Shown here piece after piece: positions 1-8,750 of a DNA stretch of 64,000 nucleotides. The notes under the pieces are model-generated. The model did not search any database. It was not told where the DNA came from and saw only the letters and a list, made by a program, of their open reading frames with translations. Every line of letters starts with the position of its first letter. The first letter of the stretch is position 1. The stretch is from SZUA-442 sp963753185 (GTDB taxonomy: Bacteria > Actinomycetota > Acidimicrobiia > Spongiisociales > UBA5794), in contig CAVWBO010000007.1 of assembly GCA_963753185.1 (NCBI GenBank), positions 2,294,001 through 2,358,000 on the forward strand, read 5' to 3'. Made by a program: the position numbers and the translations under genes.

Positions 1-149
1 TCGAGCAGAAGGCCGATGATGAGGCCGGAGACGATGTACGAGATGAGGTCCGCGTTCTTGGAGAAGGCACCGGTGATGGCATCGCGGTTCGGCACATGCG
101 CCGAGGATCCTGTCATCACGTCGTCTCTGGAGGTGTCAGGGTCGCTCAC
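1..149 (-). CDS. AtpI/AtpZ-like small membrane protein, N-terminal part (runs off window)
   Basis: About 49 residues are visible before the gene leaves the window. After a polar N-terminus comes NADLISYIVSGLIIGLLLD, a membrane helix of the kind seen in the small AtpI/AtpZ (putative F0F1-ATPase assembly or Mg2+-related) proteins that precede atpB. The chosen start is a GTG with GAGG six bases upstream; an ATG six bases earlier would leave no room for that site. It lies downstream of glyA on the same strand, which fits the actinobacterial order glyA ... atpI-atpB. The family call is an inference from the helix and position, because the C-terminal part is not seen. Confidence 0.5.
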   Translation of the reverse strand, partial: MSDPDTSRDDVMTGSSAHVPNRDAITGAFSKNADLISYIVSGLIIGLLL

Positions 150-266
150 GTGCATCCTCGAAGCCGCATACCGGATCGTCGTGCATGGCAGGGTACCTCG
201 GTCATGTACGGCAGTCGCAATCGTCTGACGAGCGGTCGAGCGCGCTGCGCGACATCGAGCATCGCG

Positions 267-1538
267 TCAGACGTACCCGTTGAAGTCAACCGGATAAGCG
301 GGGAAGGCCCTTGCGAGTTCGCCGACCCGCGCACGCAGCTGGTCGAGCACGCTGGGATCGTTTCGCCTGCGGAGGATCTCAACGATGGCGTTGCCCAGGG
401 TGACCATCTGCTCCTGCTTCATTCCAGCGGTGGTGACCGCGGGGGTGCCGATGCGAATGCCGGACGTGATGAACGGCGAGCGCGGGTCGAACGGGATCGC
501 GTTCCTGTTGAGTGTCACCCCCATCTCATCGAGGAGTGACGCCGCCTCCTTGCCGGTGAGCTCCTCGTCGATGGATCGGAGGTCCGTGAGGAACATGTGA
601 TTCTCGGTTCCGCCTGACACGACCCTGGCGCCCGCACCGATCATCGCTTCAGCGAGTACGGAGGCGTTGCGCACGATCTGGTGCGCGTACTGGGCGAACT
701 CGTCCGATGCGGCCTGCTTGAAGCACAGCGCCTTGCCTGCGATCTGATGGTTGATCGCTCCACCTTGTGCGTACGGGAAGACACTCTTGTCGATTGCCTT
801 GGCGTACTCGTCCACGGAGAGGATCAGGCCGCCACGGGGTCCTCGCAGCGCCTTGTGCGTCGTCGCCGTGACGATGTGGGCATGGGGAACGGGCGATGGG
901 TGGGCGCCGCCCGCGATGAGCCCGATGATGTGCGCTGCGTCGACGAGGAAGATTGCTCCGACCTCGTCTGCGATCGCCCGGAAGGCCGCCCAATCGATGA
1001 GCCTGGAGTACGCCGAGTACCCGGCGACGATGAGCTTCGGCTTGTGCTCCCGTGCGGCGGCTCGCACCTGCTCGAGGTCGATCGTCTCGGTTGCGGGGTC
1101 GACACCGTAAGCGACGAAGTTGAAGAGGTTCCCCGAGAAGTTGACCGGTGAGCCATGTGTCAGATGGCCTCCCTGATCGAGCGCCATGCCGAGGATCGTG
1201 TCACCGGGTTCGAGCACCGCGAGGTACGCGGCCATGTTCGCCTGCGAACCCGAGTGCGCCTGGACGTTTGCGTGGTCGGCACCGAAGAGCACCTTCGCCC
1301 TGTCGATTGCCAGGTTCTCGATCTCATCGATCACCGCGCAGCCCTCGTAGTACCTCCGTCCCGGATACCCCTCGGAGTACTTGTTCGCGAGGACGCTTCC
1401 GGATGCCTGCATCATCGCGTAACTCACGAAGTTCTCGGATGCGATGAGCTGGATGTGGCTCCGTTGCCGCTGCGCATCCTTCGCAATGAGTGCGGCGAGG
1501 GTCGGATCCGCTGCAGACAGCGGTGTCATGTCGGTCAT
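267..1538 (-). CDS. glyA: Serine hydroxymethyltransferase
   Basis: PLP-dependent cytosolic enzyme that converts serine and tetrahydrofolate to glycine and 5,10-methylene-THF. The 423 residues match the family's usual length. LIASENFVS near residue 31, the YSEGYPGRRYYEG stretch near 54-66 and the PLP-lysine motif TTHKALRGPRGG (Lys229) are all present. The segment VDAAHIIGLIAGG replaces the more usual DMAHIAGL form. ATG start with AGGAG at good spacing. It ends the minus-strand block that contains tsaC, prmC and prfA, 33 bases after the upstream membrane-protein gene. Confidence 0.97.
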   Translation of the reverse strand: MTDMTPLSAADPTLAALIAKDAQRQRSHIQLIASENFVSYAMMQASGSVLANKYSEGYPGRRYYEGCAVIDEIENLAIDRAKVLFGADHANVQAHSGSQANMAAYLAVLEPGDTILGMALDQGGHLTHGSPVNFSGNLFNFVAYGVDPATETIDLEQVRAAAREHKPKLIVAGYSAYSRLIDWAAFRAIADEVGAIFLVDAAHIIGLIAGGAHPSPVPHAHIVTATTHKALRGPRGGLILSVDEYAKAIDKSVFPYAQGGAINHQIAGKALCFKQAASDEFAQYAHQIVRNASVLAEAMIGAGARVVSGGTENHMFLTDLRSIDEELTGKEAASLLDEMGVTLNRNAIPFDPRSPFITSGIRIGTPAVTTAGMKQEQMVTLGNAIVEILRRRNDPSVLDQLRARVGELARAFPAYPVDFNGYV

Positions 1539-1571
1539 CGGAGCTCCTGTTGCCGGTCGTCGGGAATCTAG

Positions 1572-2099
1572 TCAGTCACCGTCCCCTGCCACGCCCGCCC
1601 GCACCCTGTCGAAGTAGACATCGGTCACGGCAATCGCTGGGAACACGATGAGCGGTGAGAGGAGCCCGTACACGGTCGAGTCGATCCGGTACAGGGCGAC
1701 GGCAAGGAAGGTGAGCGCTCCAAGCGAGGCGAGGCGGGCAGCGATCCTGACCCGATCGTGCGTCGGTTCGAGGCCGAACGCACCTGCGATCCCTGCCGCG
1801 ACGACAGGTGTCGCGACGGCGAAGGTGTCGATGCCCGTGATCTGGAACCCGATGACGAGCCCGATGCCGGTACCGAGGCCGATGAGGGAGGATCGAAAGC
1901 CGGTTCCGACCGGGTCATCGGTCCCCGAGAAACCCGCAAGGGCGTATGAGGCGAACACGAGTCCGAACGCGATGATGGCAAACGCGGTCACCCGTTCGCT
2001 CGACACGGCCAGGAACCCGAACCACAGCGCAAGGGCCCAGACGAGCGTCGCGACGGTGACCGCGAACCAAAGGTTCGGCGTCACAGGGTTCGGCGTCAC
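1572..2099 (-). CDS. Multi-pass membrane protein of unknown function
   Basis: A 175-residue protein made almost entirely of hydrophobic segments (about five or six helices, for example near residues 11-30, 38-56, 70-90, 95-110 and 122-160), so an integral membrane protein. No catalytic motif is visible. Its GTG start overlaps the tsaC stop by four bases (GTGA), so it is probably translationally coupled to tsaC. The first 30 bases contain a direct duplication of a 13-base GTG-led segment, which offers a second GTG start 15 bases in. I do not recognise the family. Confidence 0.75.
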   Translation of the reverse strand: MTPNPVTPNLWFAVTVATLVWALALWFGFLAVSSERVTAFAIIAFGLVFASYALAGFSGTDDPVGTGFRSSLIGLGTGIGLVIGFQITGIDTFAVATPVVAAGIAGAFGLEPTHDRVRIAARLASLGALTFLAVALYRIDSTVYGLLSPLIVFPAIAVTDVYFDRVRAGVAGDGD

Positions 2100-2656
2100 A
2101 GGACGATTGGTCCGTCCCGAAGCACCATCTCGGAAGGCTGGGTCAGGTCCACGAGGGTCGACGGCTCTCCGCCGCCGGGCTCGCCGGGCAGGTAGGTCAG
2201 AACGTGGTCGGCGAACACGGCTTGTGCCTCGCTTGCCGAGTTCACCGGCTCCCTTGACGAGATGTTCGCTGATGTCACCGCGAGCGGACCTGCGAGGCGC
2301 AGCAGCTCCAGCGTCACCGGATGGTCAGGGCAGCGCAAGGCGATCGTCTTGCGGCGCGTGTCGCCGAGCCATGTCGGTGCCGTGTCCAGCCTCGGCACGA
2401 TGAGCGTCACTGCGCCCGGCCAATAACGCTCGGCCAGGTCGAGCGCGCGATCCGACATCGCGCCGAGGAGGAGACCCTGATCGAGGTCCGCCACGAGGAG
2501 AGCGATCGGCTTGCGCTCGTCGCGTCCCTTGAGGTCGTAGAGCCGCTCCAGAGCTGCCTCGTCGTAAGGGTCCACGGCCAATCCGTACACGGTGTCGGTC
2601 GGGACACCGATGACCTCACCGCGCTTGATCGCCCGTGCAGCAGCAGAAACATCCAC
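2096..2656 (-). CDS. tsaC: L-threonylcarbamoyladenylate synthase (TsaC/Sua5/YwlC family)
   Basis: Makes threonylcarbamoyl-AMP from threonine, bicarbonate and ATP, the first step of the t6A37 tRNA modification. The N-terminus carries the signature KRGEVIGVPTDTVYGLAVDP and later LAVTSANISSREP, both typical of the YrdC fold. At 186 residues it is the short form without the extra Sua5 domain. I chose a GTG start with GGGAGG five bases upstream rather than an in-frame TTG further up, which lacks a site. It sits 29 bases after prmC, a common pairing in Actinomycetota. Confidence 0.93.
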   Translation of the reverse strand: MDVSAAARAIKRGEVIGVPTDTVYGLAVDPYDEAALERLYDLKGRDERKPIALLVADLDQGLLLGAMSDRALDLAERYWPGAVTLIVPRLDTAPTWLGDTRRKTIALRCPDHPVTLELLRLAGPLAVTSANISSREPVNSASEAQAVFADHVLTYLPGEPGGGEPSTLVDLTQPSEMVLRDGPIVL

Positions 2657-2685
2657 CAGTACCTCCCGTGCTCGAAACCACAACG

Positions 2686-3495
2686 CTACTCGACCCTGCG
2701 TCGCCCGAACACGAAGCGATCCTTGCCGTACATGTCGGTGCGAATGTGCCCATCGAGGCTCGCGAACATCGGGACGACCGACTGTGCGTGGAACTCCGAT
2801 ACCTCACATGCCACGACTCCGCCAGGCGCGAGCCACCGGTGTGCCGCCGCGGCGATCCGTGCCACGATCTCATCCCCACGCGGCCCCGACACGAGGGCGA
2901 CCGCCGGCTCGCGACGAACATCTCCGGGAAGGTGACCGTACTCGGACTCCGCGAGGTACGGAGGGTTGGCGACGAGCAGATCGACTGATCCCTCGACATT
3001 CGTCGGGAGGGCATCGAAGAGGTCGCCACGGTGGTACGAGACAGCCACCCCGTTCGCCTCGGCATTCGATGCTGCCACCGACAGGGCATCGGCGGACAGA
3101 TCGGTGCCGTACACGACCGCGTCGGGGAACGTCGCAGCGAGCGCAACGGCGAGGTTGCCACTCCCGGTGCACAGGTCGACGATCACGGCCGGGTCATCAA
3201 CAAGGTCACGTGCCATGGTGAAGAGCTCCTCGGTCTCGGGACGCGGAATGAGCACGCGCGGATCGACGGCGATCGTGACGGGCCCGAAAGGCACCGATCC
3301 CTCGAGATACTGGAGAGGCTCTCCCCCGAGCCTTCGATGCTCGAGATCGGCGAACCTCGCGAGCTCGAGGTCGTCGAGCCGAACACCAATGCCGATCTCG
3401 GCAATCGAGAATCCCGTCACCGTCGCAAGCAGTCGCTTTGCTTCATGGCGGGGAAGGTCGGTCCGCCGGAGGATGTCGGGGGTCGTGTGCACCAT
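2686..3495 (-). CDS. prmC: Peptide chain release factor N5-glutamine methyltransferase
   Basis: SAM-dependent methyltransferase that methylates the GGQ glutamine of release factors. The sequence shows the PrmC/HemK N-terminal domain (RHEAKRLLA near 17), a SAM-binding motif VIVDLCTGSGNLAVALA near residues 104-120 and the catalytic NPPY at 177-180. The ATG start overlaps the prfA stop by one base (TGATG), so enzyme and substrate genes are translationally coupled. A TTG three bases upstream is an alternative start. Confidence 0.96.
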   Translation of the reverse strand: MVHTTPDILRRTDLPRHEAKRLLATVTGFSIAEIGIGVRLDDLELARFADLEHRRLGGEPLQYLEGSVPFGPVTIAVDPRVLIPRPETEELFTMARDLVDDPAVIVDLCTGSGNLAVALAATFPDAVVYGTDLSADALSVAASNAEANGVAVSYHRGDLFDALPTNVEGSVDLLVANPPYLAESEYGHLPGDVRREPAVALVSGPRGDEIVARIAAAAHRWLAPGGVVACEVSEFHAQSVVPMFASLDGHIRTDMYGKDRFVFGRRRVE

Positions 3496-4574
3496 CAATC
3501 GTCTGAGGCGAGACTCCGAGCGACATCGTCCGAGATGAGCGCGTCGTGGATGGCATCGAGGTCGCCGTCCAGCACCGCTGGAAGGGCGTGGATCGTGAGG
3601 CCGATCCGATGATCCGTCACCCGGTTCTCCTTGAAGTTGTATGTCCGGATCTTCTCAGAGCGCTCGCCAGAGCCCACCTGGGACTTGCGAACGGAGGCGC
3701 GTTCACCGAGCTGTTCCTGGATCTGGATCTGATAGATCCTCGCCCGAAGGACGCGCATGGCCTTGAGCTTGTTCTGGAGCTGGGACTTCTCGTCCTGGCA
3801 CGACACGACGATGCCTGTCGGCTTGTGTGTGATACGGACCGCGGAGTCCGTCGTGTTCACGGATTGGCCGCCGGGACCCTGGGACCGCATCGTCTCGATG
3901 ATGAGATCGCTGTCGTTGATGTGGACCTCGACCTCTTCGACCTCTGGCAACACGGCGACGGTACCGATGGACGTGTGGATGCGTCCCTGCGACTCGGTCC
4001 TCGGAACCCGCTGGACGCGATGCGGGCCTGCCTCGTACTTGAAGCGGGCGTAGACGTTGCGGCCCTTCACCGCGAACGTCGCCTCCTTGATCCCTCCACC
4101 GTCGGTCGGTGAGATGTCGATGGGCTCGATCGCCCAACCGGACCGCTCGGCGAACCGCTCGTACATGCGGTACAGGTCCCCTGCCCACAAAGCAGCCTCA
4201 TCTCCCCCTGCAGCTGATCGGATCTCCACGATGACGTCCTTGTCGTCGTCGGGATCCCTCGGTACGAGGAGCTTTCGCAGCTCTGCTTCCAGGGCATTCG
4301 CCTCTGCACTGCGGGACTCGATGGTCTCGCCGAGGTATGCCCGCATCTCGGGGTCGACTTCCGAGGAAGCCATCTCGGAGGCCTCTGCAACCTCGTCGGA
4401 TGCCTCGCGGTAGCGGCGATACGCCTCGACGACCGGCCTGAGTTCGGCATGACGTGTCGAGACCTCGACGTACCGCTGCTGGTCGGCATGGATCGTCTGG
4501 TCGGAGAGCTGGATCAACGTGTCCTCGAAGGCGGCCTCTATCGTCTCGAGCCGCTCGACGAGCCTGTCATCCAT
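3495..4574 (-). CDS. prfA: Peptide chain release factor 1
   Basis: Recognises UAA and UAG and triggers peptide release. The P-x-T anticodon tripeptide is PRT at residues 191-193 (inside RVPRTESQG), which identifies RF1 and not RF2; the catalytic GGQ is at 235-237 in SQGPGGQSVN. Starting at the ATG of MDDRLVERLE gives 359 residues, the family's usual size; the reading frame is open for another 23 codons upstream but that part lies in the preceding gene. The start overlaps the DUF1385 gene stop by eight bases. Confidence 0.97.
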   Translation of the reverse strand: MDDRLVERLETIEAAFEDTLIQLSDQTIHADQQRYVEVSTRHAELRPVVEAYRRYREASDEVAEASEMASSEVDPEMRAYLGETIESRSAEANALEAELRKLLVPRDPDDDKDVIVEIRSAAGGDEAALWAGDLYRMYERFAERSGWAIEPIDISPTDGGGIKEATFAVKGRNVYARFKYEAGPHRVQRVPRTESQGRIHTSIGTVAVLPEVEEVEVHINDSDLIIETMRSQGPGGQSVNTTDSAVRITHKPTGIVVSCQDEKSQLQNKLKAMRVLRARIYQIQIQEQLGERASVRKSQVGSGERSEKIRTYNFKENRVTDHRIGLTIHALPAVLDGDLDAIHDALISDDVARSLASDD

Positions 4575-5511
4575 CTCGGTCACCGAGGTCGAACTCGGCG
4601 GCGAGAGCTCCGGGATCGATATCGCCACGGGCGCGCACCTCATCGACCTGCTGCGGATCGAGCGCCGCGAGCAGAGAGGCGACGGCGACCTCGACCTGAC
4701 GATCGTCGGGTTCCTTGGTGGTGATGGCCTGAATCCAGATACCGGGGCGCGAGGCCCAGGCGAGCCAGGGACTACCAGCGGCAGAGCGAAGCACTTCGTA
4801 CGACAGCCCTGCGATGACAGGGATGAGGAGGATACGGGCGAGGATCTGCCAGAGGAATGGCAGAGGCGCGAGCGTGAGGAACACCACGAACGACACCATC
4901 GCGACGATGATGATGAACGAGGTCCCGCACCGCGGATGGCGCGGGCTATACCCCTGGATCGAGACGATGTCGAGGGGGTCTCCGTTCTCGTATGCGTGGA
5001 TCGTCTTGTGTTCTGCCCCGTGGTACTGGAAGACGCGTTGGATGTCGGGGTTGCGCCCGATCAGCCAGATGTACGCCACCACGAGGAAGATGCGCAGGAC
5101 ACCGTCGATGATGACAAAGGCGAGCGCATTACCCCCGACGAGGTCCTTGATCCAGTTCGCCGCGAACGCGGGGCCGAGGACGAAGATGCCGAGTGCGACG
5201 ACGACTGCGATCACCATGGTGAAGAAGATCTCACGTCGTCCGATCTCCTCTTCCTCGTCCCCTGCGCGTTGCGCTGACCAGGAAAGGGCCCGGAAACCGA
5301 GCGACAGGGATTCGGCGAGCACGAAGATGCCGCGGAGGAACGGCACACGCGCCCACCGATTACGTGTGGTGAGCGCAGGAAGATCGTTGCGTTTCGCCTC
5401 GATCACCCCGTCGGGACGTCGCACGGCGACAGCCCAGGCGTCCGGGGCTCGCATCATGACGCCCTCGATGACCGCCTGGCCACCGACGGTGGCGCCAGGG
5501 GATCGGCTCAA
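4567..5511 (-). CDS. DUF1385 family membrane protein (YqhQ-like)
   Basis: A 314-residue protein beginning with GGQAVIEGVMMRAP, the hallmark of DUF1385. Membrane helices lie near residues 100-115, 125-150 and 200-240, and YHGAEHKTIHAYE near residue 165 is the conserved family motif; its function is unknown. The start is a TTG directly after the rpmE2 stop, with GGAGG at five bases, so the two genes are coupled. The order rpmE-DUF1385-prfA-prmC is a common actinobacterial arrangement. Confidence 0.92.
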   Translation of the reverse strand: MSRSPGATVGGQAVIEGVMMRAPDAWAVAVRRPDGVIEAKRNDLPALTTRNRWARVPFLRGIFVLAESLSLGFRALSWSAQRAGDEEEEIGRREIFFTMVIAVVVALGIFVLGPAFAANWIKDLVGGNALAFVIIDGVLRIFLVVAYIWLIGRNPDIQRVFQYHGAEHKTIHAYENGDPLDIVSIQGYSPRHPRCGTSFIIIVAMVSFVVFLTLAPLPFLWQILARILLIPVIAGLSYEVLRSAAGSPWLAWASRPGIWIQAITTKEPDDRQVEVAVASLLAALDPQQVDEVRARGDIDPGALAAEFDLGDRDG

Positions 5512-5802
5512 CTACGCCTCCGAGTCTGCGTCCGAGGTCTCCGCCTTCTTCGCGGTACCGGTCTGGCCGTACCGTCGACGGAAGCGCTCGACGCGACCGG
5601 TGGTGTCAACGAGGATCTGCTTGCCCGTGTAGAACGGATGGCTTGCAGACGAGATCTCCACCTTGGCGAGCGGATATGTGTTCCCATCATCCCACTCGAT
5701 CGTGTCGGTGGTCTCAATGGTGGACTTCGTGAGGAACCGGAAGTCCGAGGACGTGTCCTGGAACACGACGGGGCGGTAGTTCGGGTGGGTGTCGGGCTTC
5801 AC
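5512..5802 (-). CDS. rpmE2: 50S ribosomal protein L31 type B (zinc-free)
   Basis: A 96-residue L31. The segment HPNYRPVVFQDTSSDFRFLT lacks the CxxC pair of zinc-binding L31 and matches the type B (YkgM/RpmE2) sequence, so the protein should not need zinc. A charged C-terminal tail (KKAETSDADSEA) extends past the core. GTG start with AGGAG six bases upstream. In many bacteria type B L31 is the zinc-starvation paralogue; here it occupies the standard rho-rpmE locus, so it may be the only L31. Confidence 0.95.
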   Translation of the reverse strand: MKPDTHPNYRPVVFQDTSSDFRFLTKSTIETTDTIEWDDGNTYPLAKVEISSASHPFYTGKQILVDTTGRVERFRRRYGQTGTAKKAETSDADSEA

Positions 5803-5840
5803 GGGCTCTCCTGATCGATTCGTGAACTGTAGCGAGGTTC

Positions 5841-7313
5841 CTATTGTCCGCTCTTCGCCACGGACATGAGGAACTCGGCGTTCGACTTCGTGCTCTTGAG
5901 GCGGTCGATGAGGAGCTCGAGGGCTGCGCCGGACTCGAGGGCGAGCAGCACCCTGCGAAGCTTCCAGACTTCCTGAAGCTCGGAGCGGTCGAACAGCAAC
6001 TCTTCACGACGGGTGCCTGACGACTCGATATCGATCGCGGGATAGATTCGCTTGTCCGCGAGCTTCCGGTCGAGCCTGAGCTCCATGTTGCCGGTGCCCT
6101 TGAACTCCTCGAAGATGACCTCATCCATACGGCTACCGGTCTCGACGAGCGCCGTGCCGATGATGGTGAGGCTGCCCCCCTCCTCGATGTTTCGCGCGGC
6201 GCCGAAGAATCGCTTCGGCGGATACAGAGCAGTCGAATCGACACCACCGGAGAGGATGCGCCCGGATGCCGGCGTCGCGAGGTTGTGAGCTCTCGCGAGC
6301 CGCGTGATCGAATCGAGCAGGATGACTACGTCGGTACCTGCCTCGACGAGCCTCTTCGCACGCTCGATGGCGAGCTCCGATACCTGCGTGTGCTCCTCGG
6401 CGGGACGGTCGAATGTCGAGTAGATGACCTCGCCCTTGACCGACCGCTGCATGTCGGTCACTTCCTCGGGCCGCTCATCCACGAGGACGACCATGAGGTA
6501 GCACTCGGGATTGTTCGCGGCGATCGAGTTGGCGATGTCCTTGAGGACCGTTGTCTTGCCCGCCTTCGGAGGTGACACCACGAGGCCACGCTGACCCTTG
6601 CCGATCGGGGCGATCAGGTCGATGATGCGAGCCATCATGAGGTCGTGATGCCCTTCGACCTCCAACCGGAGCCGCTCGTCGGGGAAGAGGGGCGTCAGCG
6701 TGGCGAATTTCGGACGGTCCGCCGCCACCTCGGGATCCATGCCGTTGACCTTGACCGCACGCACCAGTGCGGGGAACTTCTCCTGGGCACGTGCAGGGCG
6801 CACGGGACCTTCAACGACGTCACCCTTGCGAAGCCTGTCCCTTCGGACGATGTTCGCTGCGACGTACACGTCCTTGTCGCCGGGGAGGTATCCGGTGACC
6901 CTGAGGAAGCCATACCCCTCGGGGAGGATGTCGAGGATTCCCTGACGTACCTCCAGGTCGGTCTCATCGACAGGTTCGCGGTTGCGGGTTCGGCTGCGGT
7001 TCCGGTTCCGGTTGCGGTTGCGCCTTCCACCCTGCTGGTCATCATTGCGGTCGTAGCGGTCGGAGCGATCGTCGTCGTCGTCCGCGCCACCGTCGCCATC
7101 TGCAGACTCGGACGCGGGGGACTCTGACGCGACCTCGGCGATGGACTCTGGGGTCACCTCGGGAAGCATGGAGGCATCGAACTTGTCCGCATCCAGAATC
7201 GCTGCGATCAGTTTCGACTTCTGCATTCCGTCCGGATCGACGTCGACCGACGTCGCCATGTCTCGCAGTTGCGGGAGCTTCAACTCCTGCAGACGTGCCC
7301 TTTCGATGCTCAT
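5841..7313 (-). CDS. rho: Transcription termination factor Rho
   Basis: Hexameric RNA-dependent ATPase and helicase for factor-dependent termination. In order it has the Rho N-terminal domain (LKLPQLRDMA near 11-20), a disordered acidic then Arg/Asn-rich insert (about 60-112), the cold-shock-type RNA-binding domain (EGYGFLR near 132) and the RecA-like motor with Walker A PPKAGKTT near 248-255. The basic insert is typical of actinobacterial Rho. The ATG of MSIERARLQE with upstream AAAGGGGA was chosen over a 51-codon upstream extension that has no family similarity. Confidence 0.97.
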   Translation of the reverse strand: MSIERARLQELKLPQLRDMATSVDVDPDGMQKSKLIAAILDADKFDASMLPEVTPESIAEVASESPASESADGDGGADDDDDRSDRYDRNDDQQGGRRNRNRNRNRSRTRNREPVDETDLEVRQGILDILPEGYGFLRVTGYLPGDKDVYVAANIVRRDRLRKGDVVEGPVRPARAQEKFPALVRAVKVNGMDPEVAADRPKFATLTPLFPDERLRLEVEGHHDLMMARIIDLIAPIGKGQRGLVVSPPKAGKTTVLKDIANSIAANNPECYLMVVLVDERPEEVTDMQRSVKGEVIYSTFDRPAEEHTQVSELAIERAKRLVEAGTDVVILLDSITRLARAHNLATPASGRILSGGVDSTALYPPKRFFGAARNIEEGGSLTIIGTALVETGSRMDEVIFEEFKGTGNMELRLDRKLADKRIYPAIDIESSGTRREELLFDRSELQEVWKLRRVLLALESGAALELLIDRLKSTKSNAEFLMSVAKSGQ

Positions 7314-7484
7314 CTCGGCTGGTCCCCTTTCGAGATGGTTGGGATGGTGTGGCCTCGTCCCGAATGGGCGTGCGGCCACGGATGCAGCGCGACACGCGAG
7401 TGTGCGGGTGAGCGCTTCGGGGATCCCACGAAGCGACCGAAGGGCCGTTGGCGGGATTGACGACACTATAGGGTCGCGTTGGCG

Positions 7485-8648
7485 CTAGTCGTCGGGATTT
7501 CCGTCGAAGTCGAAAGCGTCCGGTGGACCGAGGGCGGGCGTTTGAGCCCCATCATCGAGCTCGAGCTCCTCGATCCTCGCGCCGCGACCCGAGATCTTGT
7601 CAGCCGAGATACGGATGTCCTTGATGTCACGTTCGGCCTGGTCGAAGTGCGTCTCGAGCTTGTGGACCCGATCCATGAGACGATCGACATCCTTGAGCAT
7701 CACACCGATCTCAACCTGGATGAGCCCGGCCTGCTCGCGCATCCGAACGTCGCGAAGCACGGCACGCACCGTGGTGAGGGTCGCCATCATCGTCGTTGGC
7801 GAGACGAGGTACACCTTCGAGCGGTGGCTCAGCTCGATCACATCGGGGTGATGGGCATGAAGCTCCGCATACACCGCTTCGGAGGGGATGAACATGAGGG
7901 CGGAATCGGAGGTCTCCCCGGGAAGGATGTAGCGCTCGGCGATGTCCCTGATGTGCTTCTTGGTGTCCATCCCCAGCTGCTTCGAGAAGACAGCCCGCTC
8001 CACGTCGCTGTCCGTGTTGAGCATCGACATGTACGAAGTCAGCGGGAACTTCGCGTCGATGACGATCGGACCCGGAGGATTCGGCAGCTTGATCACGCAG
8101 TCGGCGCGCTTTGCATTGGACAGGACGACCTGGAATGCATACGCACTCGGCGGGAGCGCATCGATGACGATGTCGTTGAGCTGCACCTCTCCGAACGCCC
8201 CCCTGGCATGTTTGTCGTCCAAGACGTGCTGCAGGCTCACGACCTGCTCGGAGAGCTCCGTTATGTTCTTCTGCGCCTTGTCGATCGTCTCGAGGCGCTG
8301 GGACAGCTCACCGAGGGACTTCGCCGTTGCCTTTGCCGAGCCCGTGAGATTCTCCCCCATCGTGGAATGCACCGCGTCGAGTCTCTCGTTGAGTTGCTGT
8401 GCGAGCTGTTGCTGGGAGACCGTGAGCGTGTCCGTCAGGGCTTTCGACGTAGCGACCTGGTTCTGCGCAACCGACTCGACCTTGCCAACGAGGGCCTGCT
8501 GGGCTGCCATGAGTTCCGACATCCGCCGATCGACGTCATCCGTCGCAGACGCCCGCGCCATCGAGACCAGCCGCACGAGGGCGACCGTGAGACCGATCAC
8601 CACGATGACCAGGAATCCGACGAGTGCGTACGTCACGATGGTCCACAA
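7485..8648 (-). CDS. rmuC: RmuC family protein
   Basis: A predicted membrane-anchored protein of the RmuC family (PD-(D/E)XK-like fold, linked to limiting DNA inversions and rearrangements). The N-terminus is one membrane helix (about 5-27), followed by a long coiled coil (about 35-135) and the conserved core with RGAFGEVQL near 148 and VIDAKFPL near 195. The acidic tail is low complexity. The track-length start is a TTG; a GTG four codons later is equally possible because neither has a strong ribosome-binding site. It lies upstream of rho in the same direction with a 171-base gap. Confidence 0.9.
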   Translation of the reverse strand: MWTIVTYALVGFLVIVVIGLTVALVRLVSMARASATDDVDRRMSELMAAQQALVGKVESVAQNQVATSKALTDTLTVSQQQLAQQLNERLDAVHSTMGENLTGSAKATAKSLGELSQRLETIDKAQKNITELSEQVVSLQHVLDDKHARGAFGEVQLNDIVIDALPPSAYAFQVVLSNAKRADCVIKLPNPPGPIVIDAKFPLTSYMSMLNTDSDVERAVFSKQLGMDTKKHIRDIAERYILPGETSDSALMFIPSEAVYAELHAHHPDVIELSHRSKVYLVSPTTMMATLTTVRAVLRDVRMREQAGLIQVEIGVMLKDVDRLMDRVHKLETHFDQAERDIKDIRISADKISGRGARIEELELDDGAQTPALGPPDAFDFDGNPDD

Positions 8649-8750
8649 CCTGTTCTGCCGCCAGTTTCGCTCACGCTTTCAGCGTAGATCCCGGGTATGA
8701 CAGAAACGCGGATGCTCCCGCCCACGGTGTGTTCGCCGGGATTCGGGCTC

